NCBI GenBank assembly: GCA_964564845.1
Contig: CAZMCN010000016.1
Span: 1-24,520 of the forward strand
Source of the DNA: CAYXPG01 sp964564845
GTDB taxonomy: Bacteria > Planctomycetota > Phycisphaerae > Sedimentisphaerales > Anaerobacaceae
Length of the DNA stretch: 24,520 bases
Direction: 5' to 3'
The notes under the pieces: model-generated
What the model saw: only the letters and a program-made list of their open reading frames with translations
What the model was told of the DNA's origin: nothing
Database searches by the model: none
In this document: in pieces, positions 6,265 to 14,922 of the stretch
Layout of the letters: each line of letters starts with the position of its first letter
Numbering within the stretch: position 1 is the first letter of the stretch
Program-made: the position numbers and the translations under genes

Positions 6265-8241
6265 GTGGGAAGAACGCTTGCATACAAAATACTTTCCGAC
6301 CATTTTGTAGAGGGTACACTCACCGCCGGTGAGCAGATTGGTATTCGTATTGACCAGAGCCTTACGCAGGATGCTACAGGCACAACAGCCTTTCTGCTTT
6401 ACGAATCAATGGGAGGCGGCAGAGTTAAGACTGATTTGTCGGTCAGTTATGTTGACCACAATATGAGTCAGTTTGGTCCTGAAAACCACAACGACCATAT
6501 ATATCTGCAGACCGTAGCAGCCAAATCAGGTGTTTATCATTCGCGTCCGGGCAACGGTATCTGCCATCAGGTCCATCTGGAGAGGTTCGGAAAGCCCGGG
6601 GCGACCCTGCTGGGCAGCGATTCACACACGCCAACAGGAGGCGGAATCGGGATGATTGCAATCGGTGCAGGTGGAATGGATGTGGCGGTGGCTATGGCCG
6701 GCGGGCCGTTCTATCTGAGAAGCCCGAAGGTTATCGGTGTCGAGCTGACAGGGAAATTAAGCGACTGGGTTACCGCAAAAGACGTTATACTGAAAATGCT
6801 CAGTATTCTTTCCACAAAAGGCAATGTCGGCTGTGTCATCGAATATTTCGGCGATGGTCTCGAAACCCTGTCGGTGCCTCAGAGGGCGACTATTACTAAT
6901 ATGGGTGCCGAGTTAGGCGTAACAACCAGCCTCTTCCCCAGCGATGAACAGACCAGAAGGTTCCTTGCCGCCCAGGAAAGAGAGCAGGACTATAAGCCGC
7001 TCGCCGCCGATGCGGACGCCGAATATGACCGCATAATAGAGATAAACCTCTCGGAGGTCGAACCGATGACGGCGTGTCCGTCTTCGCCGGGCAATGTAAA
7101 GACCGTTGCCGAAGTTGCAGGACTGCAGGTAAGACAGGTGGTAATTGGAAGCTGCACAAACTCAAGTTATACCGACTTAATGACAGTTGCCGAGGTCTTA
7201 AAGGGTAAAAGGACGAGCAACAAGGTTGAATTTGCGGTCGCACCGGGCAGCAGAGAGGTTCTCAATATGCTGGCCAAAAACGGTTCTTTGGCCGACATTA
7301 TCGAGGCTGGTGCAAGAGTTCTTGAGGCGGGCTGCGGTCCTTGCATCGGGCAGGGTTTTTCACCGGCCGACGACACGGTAACAATCAGAACGTTCAACAG
7401 GAACTTTGCAGGCCGAAGCGGCACAAAGGGCGATAAGTCGTATCTGGTCAGCCCGGAGACTGCCGCAGCGGCTGCCCTTACCGGCGAGGTTACCGACCCG
7501 AGAGAGCTGCCGAGGCTCTTCGGGATTGAATATCCCAAAATACTACTGCCGGACAAATTCGATGTCGATGACAGTATGATAGATAAGCCATTAAGTGAAA
7601 AAGAGGCCTCCAAAGTCGAGGTACTTCGAGGCCCGACCATCGTTGTGCCCGAAGCGCCGCCTGCTTTGAAGAAAAATCTGAAGGCAAAAGTCCTGCTCAA
7701 ATGCGAGGATAAGATAACCACCGACCATATTATGCCTGCCGGCATTTACCTGAAACTGCGCTCGAACGTTCCCGAATATGCGAAGGTGGTATTCAATTGC
7801 TACAACGAAGATGGCGAAGCGACTTTTGCCGAGCGCAGCCTTGAATTAAAGAAAAATGACGTTGGCGGTATCATCGTAGCCGGCGAGAGTTACGGCCAGG
7901 GCTCATCAAGAGAGCATGCAGCGCTCTGCCCGATGTATCTGGGTGTCCGGGCGGTCATAGCAAAAACTATGGAGCGGATTCACAAGGCCAACTTAATCAA
8001 CTTCTGCATCGTACCGATAGAATTTGCCGAGGCGGCTGACTACGACAAAGTAAAGGAAGGTGATGAATTACGGATAGACAATCTTCGCCAGGCGGTAGAG
8101 AGCGGCAGTGACGAAGTTAAGATTGTTAACAAGACGAGTTCATCCGAATTCGTCGGCAAATTGGAACTTTCAAAACGGGACAGAGAAGTTCTACTTGCGG
8201 ATGGTCTGCTGAGTTACGTCAGTAAAAAAGCAAATGCGTGA
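6265..8241 (+). CDS. Aconitate hydratase, Aquifex-type
   Basis: Aconitase isomerises citrate to isocitrate in the TCA cycle using a [4Fe-4S] cluster. The protein has 658 residues from GTG 6265, chosen because AGGGAG sits 7 bases upstream; the frame upstream of it reads as unrelated sequence. The three cluster cysteines are visible: C297 in GSCTNS, and C357 and C360 in CGPC. Substrate-binding stretches include GSDSHTPTGGG near residue 117, TTDHIMPAG at about 485-493 and, in the C-terminal swivel domain, GESYGQGSSREHAAL at about 540-554. The length is well under the roughly 890 residues of E. coli AcnA/AcnB and fits the short bacterial (Aquifex-type) aconitases. A homoaconitase or isopropylmalate isomerase role is less likely because both domains are fused. 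Its last 8 bases overlap the next gene. Confidence 0.93.
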   Translation: MGRTLAYKILSDHFVEGTLTAGEQIGIRIDQSLTQDATGTTAFLLYESMGGGRVKTDLSVSYVDHNMSQFGPENHNDHIYLQTVAAKSGVYHSRPGNGICHQVHLERFGKPGATLLGSDSHTPTGGGIGMIAIGAGGMDVAVAMAGGPFYLRSPKVIGVELTGKLSDWVTAKDVILKMLSILSTKGNVGCVIEYFGDGLETLSVPQRATITNMGAELGVTTSLFPSDEQTRRFLAAQEREQDYKPLAADADAEYDRIIEINLSEVEPMTACPSSPGNVKTVAEVAGLQVRQVVIGSCTNSSYTDLMTVAEVLKGKRTSNKVEFAVAPGSREVLNMLAKNGSLADIIEAGARVLEAGCGPCIGQGFSPADDTVTIRTFNRNFAGRSGTKGDKSYLVSPETAAAAALTGEVTDPRELPRLFGIEYPKILLPDKFDVDDSMIDKPLSEKEASKVEVLRGPTIVVPEAPPALKKNLKAKVLLKCEDKITTDHIMPAGIYLKLRSNVPEYAKVVFNCYNEDGEATFAERSLELKKNDVGGIIVAGESYGQGSSREHAALCPMYLGVRAVIAKTMERIHKANLINFCIVPIEFAEAADYDKVKEGDELRIDNLRQAVESGSDEVKIVNKTSSSEFVGKLELSKRDREVLLADGLLSYVSKKANA

Positions 8242-8758
8242 AAAGACTGTGGCTGTTTTCGGTACCGGCAGAGCAAAGCCCGGCGAATCGGCTTATGAAC
8301 TTGCTTACCGGATGGGCAAACTTCTGGCCGGCGGCGGCTTTACGATAGTCAACGGCGGCTACGGCGGGGTAATGTTGGCATCGGCTAAAGCTGCCGCCGA
8401 AGCAGGCGGCGAAACTATCGGCATTACCTGTTCGGGGTTTGCTTCTGCTGCGGCCAATGAATATGTCAGCCAAACAATCGTTACCAATTCCCTCGATGAA
8501 CGCCTCGATACGTTAATAAAACTCGCCCGGGCCTACATCATACTGCCCGGAGGCACCGGAACGCTGCTCGAGCTGGCGAAAGTATGGGAATTAAAAAACA
8601 AAGGCTTCCTTCAGGAGCAAAGACCGATTATACTTTTAGGCAAATTCTGGAAGCCGCTGGTCGATTTAGTGGTCAGGGACGACCCGGAGAGTATCGGCTG
8701 CATTTACCAGGCTGATAGCCCGGAGCAGGCTGTGGATATATTAACAGGGTCAGTTTAA
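8234..8758 (+). CDS. LOG family protein (lysine decarboxylase-like fold)
   Basis: A 174-residue Rossmann-fold protein of the LOG/TIGR00725-like group. The signature PGGTGTLLELAKVW at about residue 108 corresponds to the PGGxGTxxE motif, which in studied members binds nucleoside 5'-monophosphates for phosphoribohydrolase activity. VAVFGTGRAKPG and VNGGYGGVMLASAKAA form the N-terminal nucleotide-binding part. Many such genes are misannotated as lysine decarboxylase. Whether this one acts on cytokinin-like nucleotides, AMP or something else cannot be read. The ATG overlaps the aconitase stop by 8 bases (ATGCGTGA), which implies translational coupling and co-transcription. Confidence 0.85.
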   Translation: MREKTVAVFGTGRAKPGESAYELAYRMGKLLAGGGFTIVNGGYGGVMLASAKAAAEAGGETIGITCSGFASAAANEYVSQTIVTNSLDERLDTLIKLARAYIILPGGTGTLLELAKVWELKNKGFLQEQRPIILLGKFWKPLVDLVVRDDPESIGCIYQADSPEQAVDILTGSV

Positions 8759-8789
8759 CTTTTGCTTTTTTTACGCGGGTGTACCGATA

Positions 8790-9662
8790 ATGGTCAGGAG
8801 ATTTGCAGTTGCTGTTTTGTTCGTAACTTTTTTTACAGGTCTTTGCGTCCCCTTTGCAGCATTTGGGGCCGGCTCGACCCGCAAACACATCCTGCGTGAC
8901 GGCTTTGCACTGACCGGCATTGTTGGGAAATTAACCGCCCCCGGCGGCAGCAGCGGCGATATATGGCTCTTTGAACTTGCCGCAGACCTAAGCGATGACA
9001 GAAACCGAATCGCCGCAGGCGGTACTGTGGAGCTTCTGCCGTCATCGGCACTGGAAAAGATGATAGCCGATGCCAATGAACATTCAGAGAAAACCTTTCG
9101 GCTCTGGGGCGAGATAACCGAATATAAAGGCAGAAATTTTATATTCCCCCTGTTTTCTCTGCCTGTCAGCATAATCAATGAACCAAAGCCGACACAGAAT
9201 AAACAAAAGCCCCGGATAGCTATCAATGAGCCGAACGATGTATTGGCTGTGCCGCAGGAAATAGTGGACAGGCTCGGCAAAAAGCGGGCCGTTCGCACGG
9301 TCAGGCTAAGAGGCACCCCAAACACGATGAATGCACACAGCAAAGACCCTAATAACCAGAGGCAGAAACAGGATTTTATCCTGTCCAATAGGACCGCATT
9401 TTTAGTCGAGCAGTCCGATAGTTCAATTCCGAAAATCTATAATTCGAGATTTGTTCTGGATGCTGTCGGTCGCGGCCTGGCCAACGAGGCCCTGGAGGCC
9501 CTGCCCTGCAAGGCGCTCGAGCGGGCGGAAAAAAAACAGCTATTAGAACCCGACCCGATGAGATTCAAAATATCAGGCGTTGTAACCGAATATAAAGGCC
9601 GACATTACCTGCTCTGCCAAAAGGCTGTATGGGTCCACAGCCACGAAAACTTCGGCAGATAA
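8790..9662 (+). CDS. Exported unknown protein with repeated TEYKGR motif
   Basis: A 290-residue protein with a clear Sec signal peptide: MVRR, a hydrophobic core (FAVAVLFVTFFTGLCVPFAAF) and a small-residue cleavage region near residue 27. Cys19 is not in a good lipobox, so lipoprotein export is unlikely. The mature part contains two similar segments: WGEITEYKGRNFIFP at about residues 106-120 and SGVVTEYKGRHYLL at about 262-275, where the protein ends soon after. The pattern suggests a duplicated beta-rich (possibly OB-like) module, but I cannot name a family. The start has little Shine-Dalgarno support; the ATG is 32 bases after the LOG gene and directly precedes the signal peptide. It lies 37 bases before hisD, so it is probably co-transcribed with its neighbours. 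No enzymatic motif is visible. Confidence 0.75.
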   Translation: MVRRFAVAVLFVTFFTGLCVPFAAFGAGSTRKHILRDGFALTGIVGKLTAPGGSSGDIWLFELAADLSDDRNRIAAGGTVELLPSSALEKMIADANEHSEKTFRLWGEITEYKGRNFIFPLFSLPVSIINEPKPTQNKQKPRIAINEPNDVLAVPQEIVDRLGKKRAVRTVRLRGTPNTMNAHSKDPNNQRQKQDFILSNRTAFLVEQSDSSIPKIYNSRFVLDAVGRGLANEALEALPCKALERAEKKQLLEPDPMRFKISGVVTEYKGRHYLLCQKAVWVHSHENFGR

Positions 9663-9699
9663 AAAATTAGCCACAGATCAAAAAGATAAGAGAAAAATT

Positions 9700-10995
9700 G
9701 TGAACGACGAACTCGATAAAATTATCTTTTCCTATAAGCACCCAGATTGGCATGCAAGATTAAGAGAAATTCACGCAGCAATTAGAGGGGCAACTTATTT
9801 TGAAGATGGGAGCGATGAGGAAAATCAATTAAATGAAATTCTTGCTGGAGTCAGAAGACGCAGAGACGAGGCCATAAGGGAATATACAGAAAAATTTGAC
9901 GGCGTTAAACTGACGCCAAAACAATTCAGAGTTCCAGTTGAAGATTTAGAGAAAGCCCACAGTGAAATAAATAAGGAGTTATTGTCTTCGCTTCGTCAGT
10001 TAATAGATAATGTAAGAAAATACCAATCAAGAATTTTTGTCGGCAACAGAAAACAGCCGGGAATAAAGTACACTCCTATAAAAAGGATTGGCATTTGTGT
10101 GCCTGGAGCATCGGCCCCGCTGCCTTCGACTGTAATAATGTGTGCAGTGCCAGCACAGGTGGCAGGCGTAGAAGAAATCGTCGTAGTCTCTCCGCCGAGA
10201 TACAATGGCGGCATTCATCCTGTAATTTTAGCGGTTTGTCACGAACTAAAAATCGATGAAGTTTACCGTATCGGCGGGGCACAGGCGGTAGCTGCTCTGG
10301 CGTATGGAACACAAACTATCCGCCCTGTTAATAAAATTGTTGGCCCAGGTAACCAATGGGTTCAGATGGCCAAAAAAGAAGTTTTTGGGCGTGTTGGCAT
10401 TGACTCTATAGCTGGGCCGAGTGAAGTTTTGATAATCGCCAATGATAAGGCAAACCCTGCCTGGGTGGCAGCCGATATGCTCAGCCAGGCAGAACACGCA
10501 CCGGGAAGTGCGGTTGTATTCACCAATTCACAAAAACTTGCAGGGAAAATCCTCAATGAACTCAAAAAACAGCTAAAGCAATTAGACAGGGCCAAGGAAA
10601 CGAATGAATGCCTGATAGAATATGGCGGAATTGTCATTTTTGAGAATATGGATGATGTAATTACCCAGGCGAATTATTATGCGCCCGAGCATTTGGAAGT
10701 TCAATGCGGCGATGAAAGCAGGGAAATTGCCGACCGAATCGAAAATGCAGGAGCGATATTCATAGGTGATTACAGCCCTGTAGCTGTAGGTGACTATTGG
10801 GCCGGGCCAAGCCACACATTGCCAACGGGACTAAGCGCAATGTTTTCCAGTGCACTAACGAGCAACGATTTTATCAAGTCAACAAGCATTATTGAGTATG
10901 ATAAGAAGAAACTTGCTGAAAGTGCTGAGGACATCATCCGCTTAGCCCAGGCCGAAGGCCTCGACGCACACGCAAAAAGCATAAAAATCCGCTAA
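9700..10995 (+). CDS. hisD: Histidinol dehydrogenase
   Basis: HisD carries out the last two steps of histidine synthesis, oxidising L-histidinol through histidinal to histidine with NAD and Zn. The 431 residues match the family length. Landmarks are GICVPGASAPLPST (substrate/NAD region), IVGPGNQWVQMAKKEVFG, IDSIAGPSEVLIIA, SQAEHAPGSA (E265, H266) and PEHLEVQ (E330, H331, the catalytic Glu-His pair), then GPSHTLPTG. The start is GTG 9700; no in-frame ATG gives a better N-terminus. No other his gene is in the window, so the pathway is either dispersed or the gene is detached from a his operon elsewhere. It seems somewhat richer in A+T than its neighbours by eye. It faces alaS tail to tail, with 19 bases between stops. 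Confidence 0.96.
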   Translation: MNDELDKIIFSYKHPDWHARLREIHAAIRGATYFEDGSDEENQLNEILAGVRRRRDEAIREYTEKFDGVKLTPKQFRVPVEDLEKAHSEINKELLSSLRQLIDNVRKYQSRIFVGNRKQPGIKYTPIKRIGICVPGASAPLPSTVIMCAVPAQVAGVEEIVVVSPPRYNGGIHPVILAVCHELKIDEVYRIGGAQAVAALAYGTQTIRPVNKIVGPGNQWVQMAKKEVFGRVGIDSIAGPSEVLIIANDKANPAWVAADMLSQAEHAPGSAVVFTNSQKLAGKILNELKKQLKQLDRAKETNECLIEYGGIVIFENMDDVITQANYYAPEHLEVQCGDESREIADRIENAGAIFIGDYSPVAVGDYWAGPSHTLPTGLSAMFSSALTSNDFIKSTSIIEYDKKKLAESAEDIIRLAQAEGLDAHAKSIKIR

Positions 10996-11014
10996 TCTGA
11001 CTGAGCCGATGTAA

Positions 11015-13759
11015 TTATTCGCCTGCCAGTTTTTCTTTTATCAATTGTGCAGCTTTTTCGAGTGCTTCGTTTATTTTTTTGGATTTTTTGCCGCCTGCCT
11101 GTGCCATTTGGGGCCTGCCGCCGCCGCCGCCTTCGATTATCGGAGCAATTTGCTTGATTAAATCGCCTGCGTTGGAGCCCTTTTTGACTAAATCATCGGT
11201 CATACCCGCAAGCAATGTCGCTTTGCCGTTTTGCTCAAATCCCAAAACGACCGCGGCCGATTTGCCCTTCTTTTTGAGCATATCGATAGCAGAGCGTCCC
11301 TGCTCGATGGTGGTTGCGTCCAGCCGTCCCGTTATTATCGATGTCTCTCCGATTTTCTCGGCCTTTTCAAGGAGCTCTCTCGCCTGAGTCATCGTATCCG
11401 AGCCGCTTTGCAGGGTGGCGGATTTGAGCTGCTTGGCCAACTTTTTATTTTCTTTGAGCAGTTGGCTTATTCTGTTTGGCAGTTCTTCGGCGGGGACCTT
11501 CAGCATCACTGAAAGCTCATCGACAATTTCGTTTCGCTGTTCGAGATAGTCAGTAAGCCCCTTACCCGTCAATGCGGTAATCCTTCGCACACCTGCCGAG
11601 ATGCTTTCTTCCCTGATTATTTTAAATCCGCCTATAGAGCCGATTCTATCGACGTGCGTGCCGCCGCAAAACTCCAAAGAGACTTTCGATTTTTGATTTT
11701 CGATTTTCGATTCTTCAATCGGCGACCCAATGGCTACCACCCGCACTTCGCTGCCGTATTTCTCGCCGAACAGAGCCATTGCGCCGAGTTTCTTTGCCTG
11801 CTCTATCGGCATCACAGCACAGTTGACCGGCAGGTCCTGGGCGATTTTGTCCCTGACTAATTCTTCCACCTTTTTTATCTGCTGAGCCGTCAAGGCAGCC
11901 GGACAGGTAAAATCAAATCGCAGGTAATCGGGACATACCAGACTGCCCTGCTGTGCCACGGAAGCACCTAAAACTTCGCGCAAGGCCCATTGTAATAGAT
12001 GTGTTGCTGTATGATTCTTTTTAGTTGCGTCTCTATCTTTGCTGACTATGGCCGTGACCTTATCTCCAACAGCCAATGAACCATTCACCATTTTTCCTGC
12101 GTGAATGATATAATCAAATATTCCTACTGTTTGATCAACGATGAAACGAGCGTCTTTGGATTCTATCACCCCACTATCACCAACCTGCCCACCCATCTCT
12201 GCATAAAAGCAGGTCTTGTCCAGAACAATTCCAACTTTTTTTCCAGTTTCAATCCTACCCGCAGCATTAGCGCCTTCGTTATCAAAATATCCAATAATTT
12301 TGCTATCACAATGGTCGGTGTCATATTTACAACTATCATTGGTTTCAGGAAATGCAGGACCTTTATGTCCACTATAATATCGTTGCAGATTCTCAAGACC
12401 TCTTTGTGCTGCCCTTGCTCGCTGGCGCTGCTGGTCCATCAGCTCGTCGAACTTAGCGGTATCGACTTTCAGGCCTCTCTCCTCGGCCATAAGCTGTGTC
12501 AAATCAAGGGGGAAGCCGTATGTGTCGTAAAGCCGAAAAGAGTCTTCACCGCTGATAGTTTTTTCGATGGTTTTTTTTGCCCGCTTAGCGGCGGCGTTGA
12601 ACATTTCTATGCCTCTGTCAAGCGTCGTGGCGAAGCTTGCTTCTTCCGATTCAATCACCGTTGAAACATAGTCGGCACGGGCTTTTATTTCGCCGAATGC
12701 ATCGCCCAAACAATCGACAACTACAGGGACAAGTCTATACATAAACGGCTCATGCATACCTAACTCTCTGCCGAACCTTGCCGCCCGACGCAGTATCCGC
12801 CTGATTACATAGCCCCTGCCTTCATTGGACGGGGTTGCGCCGTCTGTTATCGCAAAGACCAGCGCCCTGATATGGTCGGATATGACCCGAAAGGCATTGT
12901 CGGTTTTGTTGTTCAGACGTGATGTATATTTGTGGCCGGTAATCTCACCGGTCGCATCTATTATCGGCATAAACAAATCAGTATCGTAGTTGCCCTTTTT
13001 GTTCTGAATAACCGCCACTATTCTTTCCAGCCCGGCGCCGGTATCGACATAATTTGCTCCTAATCCGGCGAGCTTGCCGTCTTCGTTGCGGTTAAATTGT
13101 ATAAAGACCAGGTTCCAGAGTTCGACGAATCGTCCGCAGCCGCTGTTGACGCCGCACTTGTGGCGGGGTACGTTTTTCCTGCTGCACATTTCCGGCCCCA
13201 GGTCGATGTGTATTTCACTGCATGGCCCGCACGGACCTGCCTCGCCCATCTCCCAGAAGTTATCTTTCCTGCCAAACGCCAAAACCCGCTCTGGGGGTAT
13301 CGTAGTAACCTTCGTCCACAAATTGCCCGCCTCCTCATCGGCCGGCAGAGAGTCATTGCTGTCACCGGCAAAAACCGTTGCCCATAGTCTTTCCGGCTTA
13401 ATGCCCCAGACATCGACAAGAAGTTCCCACGCCCACTCGATTGTTTCTGCCTTGAAATAGTCATCGAAGGACCAGTTACCTAACATTTCAAAAAAGGTAT
13501 GGTGATAAGTATCTTTGCCGACTTCTTCGAGGTCGTTATGTTTGCCGCTTACCCGCAGACATTTTTGGCTGTTGGCTACTCGGCGATGTTCCGGCGGCGT
13601 CAGCCCCAAAAAAATATCCTTGAACTGGTTCATCCCCGCATTGGCAAAAAGCAAGGTCTCGTCGTTGGCGGGAACTATCGGTGAACTCGAGACAAATTCG
13701 TGCCCTTTGTCCCTGAAAAAATCTATAAAGCCGTTTCTAATTTGTTTTGCACTTAACAC
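11015..13759 (-). CDS. alaS: Alanyl-tRNA synthetase
   Basis: AlaS charges tRNA-Ala and edits mischarged Ser/Gly. GTG 13759 gives 914 residues starting MLSAKQIRNGFIDFF, the normal AlaS N-terminus, with AAAGG 10 bases upstream; longer starts would overlap recA and add unrelated residues. In order: the class II catalytic domain (SSSPIVPANDETLLFANAGMNQ, GPCGPCSEIHID), the tRNA-binding domain, then the editing domain with zinc ligands H583 and H587 (HTATH) and C698 and H702 (CGGTH). A C-terminal DHHA1-type domain follows, containing GGGGGRPQMAQAGG. Residues about 679-692 (containing IENQKSK) are an insertion, coded by a tandem heptamer repeat, just before CGGTH. It is the last gene of a minus-strand run, 35 bases after recA. 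Confidence 0.97.
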   Translation of the reverse strand: MLSAKQIRNGFIDFFRDKGHEFVSSSPIVPANDETLLFANAGMNQFKDIFLGLTPPEHRRVANSQKCLRVSGKHNDLEEVGKDTYHHTFFEMLGNWSFDDYFKAETIEWAWELLVDVWGIKPERLWATVFAGDSNDSLPADEEAGNLWTKVTTIPPERVLAFGRKDNFWEMGEAGPCGPCSEIHIDLGPEMCSRKNVPRHKCGVNSGCGRFVELWNLVFIQFNRNEDGKLAGLGANYVDTGAGLERIVAVIQNKKGNYDTDLFMPIIDATGEITGHKYTSRLNNKTDNAFRVISDHIRALVFAITDGATPSNEGRGYVIRRILRRAARFGRELGMHEPFMYRLVPVVVDCLGDAFGEIKARADYVSTVIESEEASFATTLDRGIEMFNAAAKRAKKTIEKTISGEDSFRLYDTYGFPLDLTQLMAEERGLKVDTAKFDELMDQQRQRARAAQRGLENLQRYYSGHKGPAFPETNDSCKYDTDHCDSKIIGYFDNEGANAAGRIETGKKVGIVLDKTCFYAEMGGQVGDSGVIESKDARFIVDQTVGIFDYIIHAGKMVNGSLAVGDKVTAIVSKDRDATKKNHTATHLLQWALREVLGASVAQQGSLVCPDYLRFDFTCPAALTAQQIKKVEELVRDKIAQDLPVNCAVMPIEQAKKLGAMALFGEKYGSEVRVVAIGSPIEESKIENQKSKVSLEFCGGTHVDRIGSIGGFKIIREESISAGVRRITALTGKGLTDYLEQRNEIVDELSVMLKVPAEELPNRISQLLKENKKLAKQLKSATLQSGSDTMTQARELLEKAEKIGETSIITGRLDATTIEQGRSAIDMLKKKGKSAAVVLGFEQNGKATLLAGMTDDLVKKGSNAGDLIKQIAPIIEGGGGGRPQMAQAGGKKSKKINEALEKAAQLIKEKLAGE
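11684..11711 (+). repeat. Tandem heptamer repeat inside alaS
   Basis: Four consecutive 7-base units, TTTCGAT, TTTTGAT, TTTCGAT and TTTCGAT (plus strand), with one substitution in the second. Seven-base units keep an open frame only in some phases; here they code for a lysine/isoleucine/asparagine-rich stretch in AlaS. They resemble the short tandem heptamer repeats described in some bacterial genomes. Confidence 0.85.
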
Positions 13760-13794
13760 TTTATGCTTGCCTTTCTCGTATTTTGCTTCACGCG

Positions 13795-14817
13795 CTACAG
13801 AAGTCCTTTGGCAGCAAGGATTTTTCTCTTCAATTCCTCGCACAACTCTTTGTTCTCAGCGAGGTATTGTTTTGCATTTTCTCTTCCCTGTCCGAGCCGG
13901 ATATCGCCGTAGTTCAGCCAGGCGCCGGATTTTTCGACTACCTCACAGCCGATACCCATATCGATTAAATCGCCTTCGTAGCTGATACCTCTGTCGAACA
14001 TAAGGTCGAACTCGGCATCCCGGAAAGGTGGTGCGATTTTGTTCTTTACTACTCTTGCCCTGACCCTCGTGCCAACAGCACCGCTGCTGTCCTTTATGGT
14101 CGCTATTCGTCTTACATCGAGTCGGATAGAGCTGTAAAATTTCAGCGCTCTGCCGCCGGGTGTGGTTTCCGGATTTCCAAACATCACCCCGATTTTCATA
14201 CGGATTTGGTTTATGAAAATAAGGGCGGTCTTGCTCTTATTGATAACGGCGGCAAGTTTCCTCATCGCCTGGCTCATTAATCTTGCCTGCAGCGCCATAT
14301 GGCTGTCCCCCATCTCGCCTTCAATCTCCGCTTTTGGTGTCAGCGCGGCGACCGAGTCAATAACGATAGCATCGACGGAATTGGACCTGATTAGCATCTC
14401 GGTGATTTCAAGCGCTTCTTCGCCGGTGTTGGGCTGGCTAACAAGAAGACTGCTGACATCCACGCCCAGTCTCTTGGCCCAGGTTGTATCGAGAGCGTGT
14501 TCGGCGTCGATAAATGCGGCCACCCCACCTTTGCGCTGAGCGTTTGCAATGGCGTGAAGTGCCAGCGTGGTCTTACCGCTCGATTCAGGCCCAAACAACT
14601 CGGTAACCCTGCCGCGAGGAATGCCTGCACCGCCGAGAGCCAAATCCAGCGATAATGAGCCTGTGCTGATGCCCTCAATCCGGGCATACTTGTGCTCATC
14701 CATTTGCATAATAGCGCCCTGGCCGTATTGCTTTTCAATCTGTGCAATCACTCGCTCCAAGGCATCTTCTTTACCTGTTGTTTCCGAGCCTGCTTTTGTT
14801 TTTTTTGTCTTTGCCAT
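13795..14817 (-). CDS. recA: Recombinase A
   Basis: RecA forms ATP-dependent filaments on single-stranded DNA for homologous recombination and repair, and in many bacteria triggers LexA self-cleavage. The 340 residues are typical. The Walker A loop GPESSGKT is at 76-83. VDAIVIDSVAALTPKAEIEGE contains Walker B and leads into loop L1 (GDSHMALQARLMSQA). FINQIRMKIGVMFGNPETTPGG covers loop L2, followed by GGRALKFYSSIRLDVRR. The ATG has a GGAG..AAGGG Shine-Dalgarno region directly upstream. I saw neither a CTGT-N8-ACAG nor a GAAC-N4-GTTC operator in the 105-base gap before it, so any SOS control would use another site or act from further upstream. It lies between thpR and alaS in the same direction. 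Confidence 0.98.
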   Translation of the reverse strand: MAKTKKTKAGSETTGKEDALERVIAQIEKQYGQGAIMQMDEHKYARIEGISTGSLSLDLALGGAGIPRGRVTELFGPESSGKTTLALHAIANAQRKGGVAAFIDAEHALDTTWAKRLGVDVSSLLVSQPNTGEEALEITEMLIRSNSVDAIVIDSVAALTPKAEIEGEMGDSHMALQARLMSQAMRKLAAVINKSKTALIFINQIRMKIGVMFGNPETTPGGRALKFYSSIRLDVRRIATIKDSSGAVGTRVRARVVKNKIAPPFRDAEFDLMFDRGISYEGDLIDMGIGCEVVEKSGAWLNYGDIRLGQGRENAKQYLAENKELCEELKRKILAAKGLL

Positions 14818-14922
14818 TTCCCTTTTCTCCAGCTTTATCAGATTGTTTTGATAGAATATGCCCTGTCTTTCAGTTTAATTTTAATTTTTGAATCTTGGTT
14901 TCGTATTTTTCGCTTTACGTTT

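Noticed and set aside
7167..7745. A 192-codon open frame on the minus strand
   Set aside because: Antisense to the aconitase gene and very rich in Ser/Leu, as expected for a shadow frame.
12101..12664. A 187-codon open frame on the plus strand
   Set aside because: Antisense to alaS and coding for a composition that merely mirrors alaS codon use.
14818..14922. SOS box before recA
   Set aside because: I looked for CTGT-N8-ACAG and GAAC-N4-GTTC on both strands and found neither.
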